A model generated the notes under the pieces. It saw nothing but the letters and a program-made list of their open reading frames with translations, was not told the DNA's origin and searched no databases. 37,915 nt of DNA from Guillardia theta CCMP2712 (Eukaryota > Cryptophyceae > Pyrenomonadales > Geminigeraceae), in NCBI RefSeq assembly GCF_000315625.1, contig NW_005434531.1, positions 36,641 through 74,555 of the forward strand, given 5' to 3'. Both the position numbers and the translations under genes were made by a program. Of the stretch, positions 1 to 10,776 are shown piece after piece; the first letter of the stretch is position 1, and each line of letters opens with the position of its first letter.

Positions 1-70
1 CCCCGCCCTGTCGTGACTTCCTCCCTCATTTCCTTTCCCTTGTCCTTGTTCGCATTCACATGCTCGTCAG

Positions 71-1855
71 TCGGAAGTCTTTGAAGAAGTTTCGAACCTC
101 ATCGAGGCTGTGCTGGAAGGTTACAAGGTAGACCTCCCTCCCTCCCTCCCTCCCTCTCACTCTTTCTCTCTTTGCTCCAGGTCTGCATCTTTGCCTATGG
201 TCAGACTGGCTCGGGCAAGACCTACACCATGGAGGGTCCGGTCGCTGCAGCAGGAGAAGCGGCAGAGCTGGAGGAGGAGCGAGGCATTATCCCCCGAGCC
301 GTCGAGAAAATCTTCGAGGAAGCGACGGCAAGGAAGGAAATGGGCTGGGAATACAAGTAGATGAACTCCTCCTCTCCTCTCTCCTCTCTCCTCTCTCCTC
401 TCTTCTCCTCCTCTCCCTCCCCCTCCCTCTTCTCTGACGGCTGAGCAGCATTCAAGTCTCCCACGTCGAGATCTACAACGAGGCTTTCCGCGACCTTCTC
501 GATAATCGCTACGGGTTTGACAAGCAGGTGCTCCTTTCCCTCCCCCCTCCCTCTCCCTCCTCCTTCACTCATTTCTCCCCCATCTTCATCCTCGTCTACA
601 ATCACCACTTGCTCCTCTCCCCTCCCCCTCTCCTCCCCCTTCCCCTTCACTTCTTCTCATCGTTTCCCTTGCTCTTCCTCACTTGTCTCAGATGGAGATC
701 AAGAACGATGCGGTCGGTCAGCCCTTCGTCTCCAACCTCATCACCATGCAAGTTCTCGATGCCAAGGTCGCTCCTCCTCATGCCATCACATTCTACGCTG
801 TCTCCTCCTCCTTGCTCTCGTCCTCCTCCATGCTCCTCTGTCTTCGATTCCCCTTTTTCCTCTATCTCTTGTCTCCCTCCAGTCCTTCTCCCCCTCTCCT
901 CCACCCTCAACGCTCCTTCTTGCTCATCCCAGCTCAGGTCGTGTACAACCTCCTGAGGAGGGCAAACAGAGCGCGAGCGACAGCAGCGACGGAAGGGAAC
1001 GAGCGTTCCTCTCGCAGTCACGCCATCTTCACCATGCGTGTCAAGGGAACCAATTCCGCCACACAGCAGGCAAGCTCTCCCTCCCTCCACTCGTCCTCCT
1101 TGCTCCTCCCTTCCTCCCTTGCTCCTCATCTCCTCGCAGGAGTGCGAGGGCGTCCTCAACCTCGTCGATCTCGCTGGGGCTGAGCGCTACAGCACTGCCA
1201 TCCCACCACAAGCTGCCGCGTCCAGGCAGAAGGAGACCCAGAACATCAACCGAAGCCTTTGCTGGTCCTGCGGCTCCCCCCCTCCCCTCCCCTCCCCTCC
1301 CCTCCTCTCCTCTCCTCCTCCCACCTCTTCCCTTCCTCTCTTCTTCCTCCTCTCGCTTCTCTTCGTCACCCGACCCTTTGTCTCTGCTCTTGCATCTCCT
1401 CCTTCTCCGCCTCTCTCCCCAGCTGACCTCCTGCTAGTCTCGGGGATGTCATCTGCGCTCTGGCGGGCCGGGAGTCACACGTCCCCTACCGGAACTCGAA
1501 GCTCACGCACCTCCTGCAGCCCTACCTTGGCGGAAACGCCAAAACCCTGATGGTTCTCATCCTCTTCCTCCTCCCCCTTCACTCCCATCCTTCTCCTTCG
1601 CTCCCTTCTCCTCATTCCCTCCCTCTCCCTCCTCCCCTCTTCTCGTTCCTCACTTCATCCCCTTCCCTTTCCTCTGCTCTCTCCTTTCTCCTTCTAACTT
1701 CTCTCCTGACACTGAACTCTCGTTAGGTCGTCAACGTCTCGCCGACTGAGAGCAGCGTGCAAGAGACCGTCAGGTCCGCCAGGTTCGCCGCGCGAGTCAG
1801 CGCGTGCGACATCGGCGTCGCCCAGCGAACGTCCAAGTTTGCTGGCTCATGTTGA
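71..1855 (+). CDS. Kinesin-14 motor domain, 3' part of gene (5' end outside window)
   Basis: ATP-driven microtubule motor, probably minus-end directed. Eight exons keep one frame: 71-127, 181-356, 449-527, 692-766, 938-1069, 1140-1264, 1438-1552 and 1727-1855 (about 295 residues, stop TGA at 1853). Visible motor motifs in order are the P-loop in [19 protein letters not shown], the VEIYNE strand, switch I NERSSRSH, switch II DLAGAER, and [14 protein letters not shown]. The lead-in [18 protein letters not shown] and the stop about 17 residues after the last motor strand ([14 protein letters not shown]) are typical of a C-terminal-motor kinesin-14; this class assignment is from family knowledge. 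The stalk and tail would lie upstream. Introns are short and pyrimidine-rich. The intron at 1070-1139 begins GCAAGC, a GC-AG intron. The residues after NRSL are Cys-Cys where SALGD is more usual. Confidence 0.93.
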
Positions 1856-1875
1856 CAATGTCTGTACCTGTAACC

Positions 1876-1881
1876 AATAAA
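1876..1881 (+). promoter_or_regulatory. AATAAA polyadenylation signal of the kinesin gene
   Basis: Canonical hexamer 21 bases after the kinesin stop codon, followed by a T-rich stretch. Confidence 0.5.
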
Positions 1882-2377
1882 ATGTACTCTAGCGCTTGTC
1901 AAACCTCTGCTTCCCTCCTGTACGCGTATCGCAGCACAGGGTCAAAGTTGGAAGCTGCAAACTTGAGGTCAACAGAGATGGCAGGAGACTGGCAGGGAGG
2001 GAGGAGAGAGTTGCGGAGGAAGTGAGTTGTGAAGGAGGAGGGGAGAGGTGGGGGAGCAGGGGAGAGAGGAGAGCAGGGGCAGCGAGGGGGAGTGGGAGGA
2101 GAGGAGGATTAGAAGAAGCGAGAGAGTTTATGCACCTCTAGGCCACAAGTCACGCCGGATCTCCCGCAGAGTCGTGTCGTCTCGCAGGGGGAGACCGCGG
2201 CAGAAGATGAGCTGAGAGAGGGAGTGAGGGATCGAGTCAACGGCTAGTCAATGTTCACGTACGATTCTCTTCCTGTCAAGATGACTTCCCAGCTTCAGCA
2301 TGATGTGTTTTTTTATGTGCCAAACTCTGACAGACATGGTTGTCAGAACGCAGGCGGGTCAAAAGGGCCGACGAAAA
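1882..2377. other. Convergent intergenic gap, no gene seen
   Basis: Lies between two converging 3' ends. It holds a purine-rich G/A tract at about 1980-2125 and no reading frame with coding character. The TACCCC motif seen in 5' gaps is absent here. Confidence 0.5.
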
Positions 2378-3819
2378 TCACTTCGTCTCAGGGGCTGACT
2401 GGATCTGCGGGGTCAGAATGATTCCAATGTCCACTAGCTTGTTCCTGAGCTCTGAATCGACATCGCACCCCCTGTCAAGAGGTCATGAGTCGTCAAAGTA
2501 AGCTGAGGGGATACATACAAGTCCAGCGGGCAAAGGGTGAAATGAATCTTGACATCTCTTAGATCGTCTAATTGAGACTCTCTGGTGGTGAAAGTCAACC
2601 AGGAGGCATCTTGCTTGCAACAAGACAGTTGGGTGCCTGTTGCTTGTCAGCTGGAGGGTGCGGACGTGAATCGCTTCTCGCTGTAGCTTCTTCTTCTCCC
2701 TCATGCGCTCCTGTCAAGTCGCCGTCATCGGTGACCGTCCGCCCTCCAACAGACGCACTTCCTCGTTGATCTGCCAGCATCCTGCGAGCAAAGTTATGTG
2801 ACATCACAACGACTCGGCCCACTCACCTTCTCTCTCCTCCTCCACCTCAGCGGTTGCTTCCTCCGAGCTGCTAAGAAATCATGTGCGAAGTGCCAAAGAC
2901 AAACCATGCCTGTGAAGCTGATCTCTTGCTCTAGTCGCATTCTGATGTCTTTTGGCAGTTCTCTTCTCCTTGCGAAGCTCTTGGTGGGTTTGTTGGAGGA
3001 TGATCAAACTCTCGCTCAAGTCAGCGATCTCCTGCAGAAGTCTTGGTCGTCCTGCTTCTTCCACTGCATCGATCTGCGATTCTAGTTTGGCCAGCTTGTT
3101 CTTGATGCTCTTTTGCTCATTCATGTTCGCTTTCTCTTTCTCAAGGATCTTTGCGAGGTCAGGGGAGGCAGCTTTGACAGCACAGCCTACACACTGTCAG
3201 CGTCAGGTCAAGTCCGAGCATCCGCTACTTGTAGTCTTGTCGGCCGACTTGAGCTGATGCTGGAGAGACATTGCGAACATGTGATCAGCAGCGGCAAGCT
3301 TCGACTTCCTCATCCTCGACAGCGACTCTGGTGGTATTTCCGTCGGCTCAGCTCGTGCTTGGTCAATGGCTGGTGCCGAGAAACGTTAGACCAGGCCGCC
3401 TCCTCTACTGCTCACGTTGCGGCCACGTACGCCGAGCATAGGGGGCCCTCGGCTGAGGCGGGGCGACTCTCTTTCCTCGCCCTCGACTTCTGATGGTCAA
3501 CCTCGGCTTGGACAAGTCAGACTCACTCACTCCTGGTGCTGCTGCCTACCTTGGATCTTCGGCGTCGCATGGGCTTCCCTGCCTGCTTCAAGACTCACCA
3601 GGGCTCAGTGACAGGACGGAATGAACCTGCGGTGCCCTGCAGCTTGAGACTTCCACGGGTTCCGGCCGGTCCTCCATCTCCTCGATGCCGTCCTAGAGCA
3701 CCAGTCACTGCACCTACTGGTCTACTTGCCCTTACAAAGTTCTCTTCGTCGGCATCAACCGGCATGGCAGCGGCACCTTCACCAGCAAGCGACCAAGTCA
3801 GTCCCATGATGGGCTTCAT
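2378..3819 (-). CDS. Arg-rich coiled-coil protein, function unknown
   Basis: Minus-strand spliced gene. The phase-consistent exons, read downward, are 3489-3416, 3369-3231, 3186-2910, 2870-2827, 2781-2759, 2710-2637, 2581-2519 and 2471-2378 (stop TGA at 2380-2378). The first exon is probably 3819-3599 (ATG at 3819, strong GTGAGT donor), but its join to 3489 is not resolved: a direct splice creates a stop, so a small exon near 3540-3575 may intervene. The encoded N-terminal part is Arg/Pro-rich (SRGRGKRVAPPQPRAPYARR). The middle, from 3186 to 2910, is a strongly charged coiled coil (KLAKLESQIDAVEEAG, LQEIADLSESLIILQQ). The C-terminus reads DVDSELRNKLVDIGIILTPQ. Two of its introns appear to start with GC (2909-2871 and 2636-2582). 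I recognise no family. It shares a divergent 5' region with the GSK3-like gene. Confidence 0.62.
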
Positions 3820-4965
3820 CACTCTTGAATCTTTCCTTCCCGCTTCCCTCCATCGCTCCTCCCTAAGAGCGCCGTGTATTCAAGTAGTCGTCACGGCGTG
3901 GCATTCTGGTGCTAGGCTCCCCTTCCTCTCCCCTTCTTCTGTCTCATCTACCTCTTCCCTTCCTCTCCCCTTCCTCTCCTCTCCCTCTGTCCCTCTGTCC
4001 CTCTGTCCCTCTGTCACTCCCTCCCTCCCTCTCCCCCTCCCTCTCCCCCTCCCTCCCTCTCTCCCTCCCCCCCGCCTCCTTCCACTATACTTCGTCGCCT
4101 TTCCGGCCTGTCACAGTCGTCTGATCGCCGACTACCCCTACCCCCGATGAGTACATCGTGGATATTGCTACCGGTACTAGAAAACCCCACCCCCCGAAAT
4201 TTCCTGAAAGTACCCCACCTGGTACTAGATGGAGTTTGACCGGGGTTTGATGGTTCAAGTTAAATCGAATCAATTATCGATTTGAATCAATTAAATCTAT
4301 TGAAATTGGAGAAGAGTAAATCGAATAAACCCCAATATCCTTCGATTGAAATCGAGCTGAACCGGAAGCGGGGCTGCCATGCCGGGCAAGGCGAGCAAGG
4401 CAGAGGGAAGGGTCAGAGGAGGAGTCAGAGGAGGAGGAGCACAAAGCCAAGGAGCCAAGGACTGAACATCTTCTCAACAATCTTGGACGCTCGGAACGAT
4501 CTTACCTCTGATCACACTCTACTGTTCACTTGCTAACTGGTCAATCCGGTGTCAGTTTGGGGCATCTCGTGTATCTCGAAGCAAGATCAGCAAGTAGTCA
4601 GAAAAGGTTCTGGGAATCAGAGAGATTGTGAGCAGAGGATCAGCAGAAGCTTCTAAGACGGGATGGAAAGAGCATCATAACCACCGGGGTCTCCAGCAAC
4701 GTATGACTTGTGCGAGAGGCCGGCTTGGGGCCGGCAAACGGTCGGGGTCAACAGGATGGAAGACGCTGCGCACAGTGCTGATTGTGCTTCATGCGGTGAG
4801 TTCATATGATCTACAGTCAATGATGCCGCTCTGTACCAGTGTGAGGAGGACAAGAGATGGAGTGAACGGATGCAAACGAATCAGCTGAAATTAGTTGCAG
4901 GTCTGCTTGTCGGTGGATGCTGGCTTGATTCTGCCCGAGAACCAAGAGGTGATCAACTACATTGC
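3820..4965. other. Divergent intergenic region with pyrimidine tract and TACCCC motifs
   Basis: Holds the 5' regions of the coiled-coil gene (-) and the GSK3-like gene (+). About 3920-4080 is nearly pure C/T microsatellite. TACCCC occurs at 4133, 4140 and 4211, and GGTACTAGA occurs twice (about 4173 and 4221). About 4250-4345 is AT-rich. A possible upstream exon with ATG at 4756 ends in a good GTGAGT donor but could not be joined in frame, so it may be 5' UTR. Confidence 0.5.
4131..4216. promoter_or_regulatory. TACCCC motif cluster between divergent genes
   Basis: Three exact TACCCC hexamers plus C-runs within about 85 bases, located 5' of genes on both sides. It belongs to a set of similar clusters in this window; a regulatory role is inferred only from position. 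Confidence 0.3.
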
Positions 4966-7115
4966 ATGCGTGTGATGTTTCCTCATCTCTTGTACATTCA
5001 GCCTGCGAAATTGAGCTCTTCCCGTCCGAGATCAAACCCCTCCAAACTGGAACTGTCTGTACCTGAACAAGACAGTAGTTATTCGAACCTTGGGTGCAGG
5101 ACAAACAGCCAGTCAGATTTGAATGCTGACAAGGATGATGGCATGAATAGTAGAAGGCCTTCCTCTGTACAATCTTCATCTCGCGCGCGAAGTTCGAAGA
5201 TTGAAGATGAGAACGCAAACTGGAATTTCATCATCAACCAAGGAAAAATCATCGGTGAACAATTCTAGGTGGGTGAAACATTGTGAAGGAGTCTTTACAG
5301 GGAATGGAACATTTGGTGTTGTCTATGAAGCAGTCTTGGAAGAGACTGGCGAGAAAGTTGCTGTAAAGAGAGTGAGGCAAGATCCAAGATTCCGAAATCG
5401 AGGTCGAACAATTGAATGTGGATTATTCTTGTGGAATGTTTGACTCATTATCGCAGAGCTGGCAATCATGAGATTACTGAATCATCCAAATATTGTGCCA
5501 CTCAAGCACTACGGATTCTCTTCTGTGGCTGCTAGGTGAGCTCTATTGCTCTTCATTCGTTGCTGGACCTACATCGAGGCTTTCATACTTATGTTTTGCG
5601 ACAGTCCGGGGAAGATTTATCTGAATCTTGTGATGGAATTCCTTCCGGCAAATCTCCATCGGCTCATCAAGGTTAAGAGTCTTGCATACTGGCATGCTCC
5701 TGCGTCTGAGGAGTTTTACAGTATCATGCAAGGAGACAGGAGTCGATGTCGTTGCTGTCAGCCAAGGTTGAATACAGCAGGGAACCGATCATGAGCTATC
5801 TGGACTGAGCCTCTTTGACAGGTCTATAGCTGGCAAATTTTAAGGGCCCTTGCTTATCTACATAGAAGAAATATTTGTCACAGGTCATTTGTTTCTCCTT
5901 TGCCAACTTCATCTGAATCATCCTTGAACAGAGACATCAAACCTCAAAATGTTTTGATTGACCCAGAGACACACAAAGTATTCTCGCCATTTCAACAATT
6001 ATTGAATCTCAAAGCTTCGGTCTAACAGGCTAAGTTGTGCGACTTTGGAAGCTCGAAGCGACTTCAGAGCGGCACAACGTCGATCGCATACATCTGTTCG
6101 CGATTCTACAGGTGATGATCCTTGAGCTCCTCCCTGCGATGACACCTGCCGAAAGGTCTCCAGAGCTGATCATGGGGGCGACGGAGTACAGCACGTCCAT
6201 CGACATGTGGTCCTTCGGGTGATGCACTTGTGACCCTTTGTGCTCGACGGTTGACAGGAGGTGCAGATGTGTGCTCGGAGAGATGCTGATAGGTCGACCT
6301 CTCTTCCCAGCTGAGAGCCAGGAGCAGGTCGGTGCTGGAGCTCAGCTTGCCACAGTTTGACGCGTGTTGGCAGCAATTGAAATCGATCGCACAAGTGATT
6401 GGAGTGCCCGACGGCTCCATGCTCAAGAGCATGAAGGTGAAATAGAAGCAGTAAGCCGAGCAAGGTCTGAGGATAAATGCAGGTGAACATGACCGAGGCA
6501 AACATGGAGAAGCTGCACAACAAGTCCGTCAAGGTGAGAGGATGGTGTCTGAGGATGCGGGATGTGACAAGGAACGAAGGTCCAAGGATGGGAGATCTTG
6601 CGCTCAACGAAAACTCCATTAGAGGCCGCGGACCTTCTTTCGCAGGCACTTGGACTCGTCGCATCCTGTTCTTGTCTGATCAGCCCGCAGCTGCTCGTCT
6701 ACAAGCCGGAGAAGCGTTTGAATCCCTTGCAGTGTCTTGCTCACTCCTTCTTCGACGTCCTCCGATCCCCCGACACTTGGTCTCTCCTCCTACCTCTTCT
6801 CGCTCCGACTGATGCCTCGTGTCCAGCTTACCAGGAAAGCGAAGTCTTCCCTCGCTCTTCGACTTCACTACTGAAGAAATCCTATGGGCGAGGTGAGCTG
6901 GGCCGGCCCGCTCTGTCTCGTTCCCTTATCGCTTGATCAGAGAGCTCAATCTCCTCCATCGCATTGTCCCCGCCCATGCTCGTGGAGAGCTGAACTTCCA
7001 AGGGACTCCGGTGTGGAAACCGAGCCTCCTGTCCCTTTTTCCTACCGTGACTCTGGGGCAGGTGACTTCTCCTAACCCCACTCCTCTGCCTTCAAGGGGC
7101 CCATCGCCAGGATGA
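4966..7115 (+). CDS. GSK3/shaggy-like Ser/Thr protein kinase
   Basis: Phosphorylates Ser/Thr, in this family usually on substrates already primed by phosphorylation. Exons: about 4966-5254, 5301-5402, 5457-5535, 5605-about 5665 or later, 5822-5883, 5932-5977, 6029-6111, 6156-6218, 6267-6327, 6374-6436, 6483-6533, 6595-6779, 6827-6892 and 6941-7115. Motifs: glycine loop [12 protein letters not shown], lysine in VAVKRV, catalytic loop [17 protein letters not shown] for DFG, and activation loop [20 protein letters not shown] keeping the GSK3-type tyrosine. The three basic residues of the primed-substrate pocket are present (Arg in NRELAIMR, Arg of HRD, Lys of GSSK). The C-lobe [12 protein letters not shown] is also GSK3-like. 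Start is uncertain: ATG 4966 or 4870 are in frame. The junction between about 5665 and 5822 is unresolved; residues before [10 protein letters not shown] may come from a small exon near 5709-5738. Exon 6595-6779 carries an extra 33 nt. Confidence 0.9.
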
Positions 7116-7409
7116 AAATCTGATCGCCGCGGGGACTCTGACGAATGCGGCCGAAACTGTTGTGTATATCAGTGTTTATTTTGTGTAACATGCTGCAGTA
7201 AGATTGAATCGATAATGTCTTGACTACGCACCGAAGTGCTTTGTGCAGCTTTGGGTCGCGATGTATCACACCCGGTGTTGCACTGCCAGTTATGCGTTTG
7301 GCCTGCCTCAGGCGGGGCGGGCACGACTCACCTATTGCTCGAGTGGCATTTGAAGTCTGCCTCAGATCTTTAGATATTGGGATCAGGCAGGGCAGCAATA
7401 GCACATAAG

Positions 7410-7725
7410 CGCTTTTAAATATTTTTTAAAAAAATTAATATCCCGAAGGTCATACTGGTCGCTAGAAATAGGTACACTACTAATCGTTTTATATTTGTTA
7501 AATTCTACCAGAAAAATACAAAAATAAAAAAGTTTTTTTTAATTATTAGCCGTTCATCTCATTGCTGTAGGATGATCAACAGTACTACCGGGTTGTTCTA
7601 CAGACAGACTGATCCTAATTAAAAATACTTAAAATGATATTAATTATTTATTTATACCTCTTCTTGGTACAAAGAAAATTTATATATATATTCATTTATA
7701 AACCAATTTTTATAAGTTGTTGTAC
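7410..7725. repeat. AT-rich block with inverted-repeat core
   Basis: About 315 bases, mostly A/T, in a region otherwise near 50% GC. Within it TTTTTAATTA at about 7535 is mirrored by TAATTAAAAA at about 7616, enclosing CTGTAG at about 7567 and its complement CTACAG at about 7597. This could be a small non-autonomous inverted-repeat element or a cruciform-forming spacer. Confidence 0.35.
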
Positions 7726-7784
7726 AGGAGGAGCTGACACCTACAAGTACAAGCGGGTGGGTGGAGGGTCCTTATCTTTGGGTG

Positions 7785-7845
7785 AGAGGGGGGTAGTCTC
7801 AGTAGATATGTTGGGTGGGGGGTCAGAATTCAGGGGTGGGGTAGT
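7785..7845. promoter_or_regulatory. GGGGTA motif cluster upstream of gene at 8465
   Basis: Two GGGGTAGT words in a G-rich stretch about 630 bases before the ATG at 8465. It is the complement of the TACCCC word found in other 5' gaps. Confidence 0.25.
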
Positions 7846-7956
7846 TCCCACAGCAGGTGAGGGCTGGTGGAATGCAGCAAGCGAAGCAGGGAAATGGACG
7901 AGGGGCAGGAAAGCCGAGAAATGAAGAGGAGAATGAAGAAAAGAAAAAAAGTATGC

Positions 7957-7976
7957 AGAGAGAGAGAGAGAGAGAG
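7957..7976 (+). repeat. (GA)n microsatellite
   Basis: Simple dinucleotide repeat in the 5' gap of the next gene. Confidence 0.8.
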
Positions 7977-8464
7977 TTTTATGTGGTCGCATTGGTATGC
8001 AAGGTTGAAGGGGAGAAGGACTGGGACGAGATGAGGAAGGAGAAATATTCATAGCGAGATAGCACAATGTACATGCCAGTAGAGGACGAATGAACAGACA
8101 AGGGATGTATGAGAGGTAAAATTTTGTATGTCTGTTCAAGGAGGGAAGGGTTCTGGAGCTAGAGAAAGGAGGGGGAGAGAATAATGGTGCGACAGAGGGG
8201 GTCGAGACCAGAAGCAGGGTGCACAGAGGTTTAGGATTTCATAGGCGGATCCGAAGCGCAGGAGGCTGAGATGTTTGTTTCCAAAGACTCGGATGAAAAT
8301 TTTGAAGTAGACACGATGTAGAGACTACTTTGTAAACAGATGTGGATTGGGACTACATTCCTCGCTCTAATCTCTGAATGTCCGCAGCGATGATCGAGTG
8401 CCGGGAGTGAGCATGTGAAAAGGCCCCGCACAAACAGAGTTGGGCAGGCTCCCCTACGCCCACA

Positions 8465-10680
8465 ATGCCGTGGTCCCAAGGGAATCCTCTGTGGAACGAT
8501 CCTGGAAGTCCGTGGCGAGATTCTGAGCTGAATGCTGCCAGCGGGACCGTCCCAGGGCTCTTGCAAGAAGAGGGGACGGACTCTGGAGCTGCGGACTTGG
8601 ATTCGAGTGAATTCACGCAGAGAGCTATGTCAAATGACCCGTTTCAAGTGAGCTCGAGGGGACTTGACCTCTCTTGGGGTCAGCTTCTGCCGTCACAGCC
8701 ATCTCTCTCACTTCACCAGTAAGCAATCTCTTTCACATTTTGAACCAAGAGCGATGGAACTTATCGTCTTTGCTCTTCAGGCTGGGGGGTCTGGGCAACG
8801 CAGGTGGTCCTCTTGTTTATGGTTCCTTCGGAGTCAGTCAAGATGATAAAGAGGTTTCACGATTCCAAGCTTGTCTTCATGATCTGAATCGCGATGCAGA
8901 CGTCGTCGTTGATACACATTCTGGGCAGTGACCTTTTTCACGGAGCTTTGGATGAAGATATTGGTTAAATCTTTGTGTATACTTCTGTAATTCTGAGCAT
9001 GAATCTTGCAGAGGGCAAGTCTCCAAGTTTGGATGAGATGAATGACATCAACTCTGGAACTATTGCCTTGTCAGGCACGACGTTGACGAATGCCAAGTTG
9101 AAAGACCTGAATGGATTGCCGCATGTTCCACTACCTCAAAAGCTTCTCAATCCTAACGTGAAGGACGACTCTCGAACATCTGCGTCGAAATCGGAGAGTC
9201 TCAAGATTCCCGTGTCAACTCAAGTGCGCAATGACGTGCAAGCCACAGACATCTTTGGGAAATTTGACCGGGGAATCTTTCAAGTCAATGAATCAATGCT
9301 TTCGGGGATGAGCGAACTTCCGAATGGTGATGTTGTATCAGAGGGCTATGTGGTGTGCGGGGACGTGAATCGGGGTCTGGGCAGCTCTGACAAAGACTCT
9401 CTGGCTGTATTAAATGGCAAACTGTTGGAGAAGGAGCCTCGTATGTTAGACCACAAACCAGGGCCGCGTCAAAACGATCGTAAACATATCTCTGCAAAGG
9501 AAGGCCGCCACAATCGAGTTGATGATGCCTCAAAAGAGTTCAAGGAGAAGGGCACGGATTCGAATCAAATCGAGATTGCCAAGGATCCAAGTGTTGACAG
9601 CAAAACTGCAGATACTGAAGCTGGCACCAGTCAACCTGCTGAAGTGGATCCTCCTGTCGCTGGGATTGAAGATTCCAACTTGCAATGTCTGAATGAGAAG
9701 CAACAAGACAAGTCTGACGCAAGCAGCGTGATCGAAACTATCTCCAACCCTGCGGATGACGAGCAAGGATTTAATGAATTTTCGAGTGTGAAAGGAATTT
9801 CTAAGAAGAAACGACTAAAACCAAGTAAGGAGCATTTACTTTGTTTCAAGTTTCTGACTATGACAGGAAAACAAAAAGAAGACCCCGGTTTTACACCAGC
9901 TTCGGAGGGAGCAAGCGTCGATGACGCTGCAGACAGCCTGCCCCCTACTTGGTCTAAACAGCAGGGCACAGTGCTGCAGTCGGAAGAACAAGCGCACACC
10001 TTTACAGAACATCCTACTTCCACTTCTATTCCCAAGATTGTCAAGCACCAAGAATCTCGTGCACATGCCAAGGATGTAAAAGATGGAAAGGATCTCAAGG
10101 TATGCAACGGATTTTGAAATAGAAACTTTCGAGCAGTTGAAAGTTGTACCAGGGACAGAGAGTGGTTCAAAGTTCTTGTCCCAGCGTAAAAAAACAGAAA
10201 GCTTCAGTCCATAAGAAACAACATCACCAACCGCAACAGCAAGTATGATGAGGATGATGTGAAAAGATATTTTCTCTGACCACTCGTTGCTTTGCACAGA
10301 AAAAGACCAAAGTAGTTGTTAGCTCGGATGAAGAAGAAGAAATTGCACCTTCGGGTTTGAATCAATTTAGGCAAAACTTCCTTTCGTGGCTTGCAGCTTT
10401 GTTCAAGCCAGGGTACAGGTCTTTTTGACTGTGTGTGCCATCATTATGGTAATTGAATACCAGGCGAAGGAATAAGGCTCGAAATACAAAACGACTTAAC
10501 ATTTTTGGATTTAGCAAATATTGGAATATTCTCGAAATAGTAGTCATGGTATGCAATGTGATCTTGCGGCATGAGATGGACTGACGCGGATTAGATCCCT
10601 CTGATCCTCATTGCTTGGAGCGTTCTCGTCCGGCTACACAACTATGAGAGGGATTCAGAATGCCATGGAGTCAGAGAAAT
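8465..10680 (+). CDS. Unrecognised protein with one predicted membrane segment
   Basis: The ATG at 8465 opens MPWSQGNPLW. Phase-consistent exons are 8465-8718, 8781-8832, 8900-8963, 9012-9824, 9867-10099, 10300-10412, 10464-10548, then from 10595. The intron 9825-9866 is 42 nt with no in-frame stop, so its retention would also keep the frame. The large exon encodes a polar, Ser/Asp/Lys-rich, probably disordered region, ending in a basic and then acidic patch (SSDEEEEIAP). After it come NQFRQNFLSWLAALFKPG, a basic stretch RRNKARNTKRLNIFG, and a hydrophobic run WNILEIVVMIPLILIAWSVL that looks like a single membrane helix. I recognise no family. The model beyond 10680 is unclear; the neighbouring Cys-rich frame may be its 3' part. 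Confidence 0.58.
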
Positions 10681-10776
10681 CGTACGGTTGGAATGTGTCA
10701 GAAAAGTTGGAGTGGATTGCCGGTGTCGATCGTTGTGATTCGTTTTTATAGTATCTGAATTGTGTGCTCAGAATTC

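Larger units (their letters stand above)
7116..8464. other. Intergenic region with AT-rich block and GGGGTA motifs
   Basis: No gene seen. Base composition changes sharply: about 7410-7725 is very AT-rich, 7750-7870 is G-rich with GGGGTA at about 7789 and 7838, and a (GA)n run lies at 7957-7976. No tRNA-like fold was recognised. Confidence 0.5.

Noticed and set aside
517-1437. Long plus-strand open frame across the kinesin region rich in Ser/Pro/Leu
   Set aside because: It reads through CT-rich introns in the wrong frame for the motor domain; composition is that of a translated pyrimidine tract.
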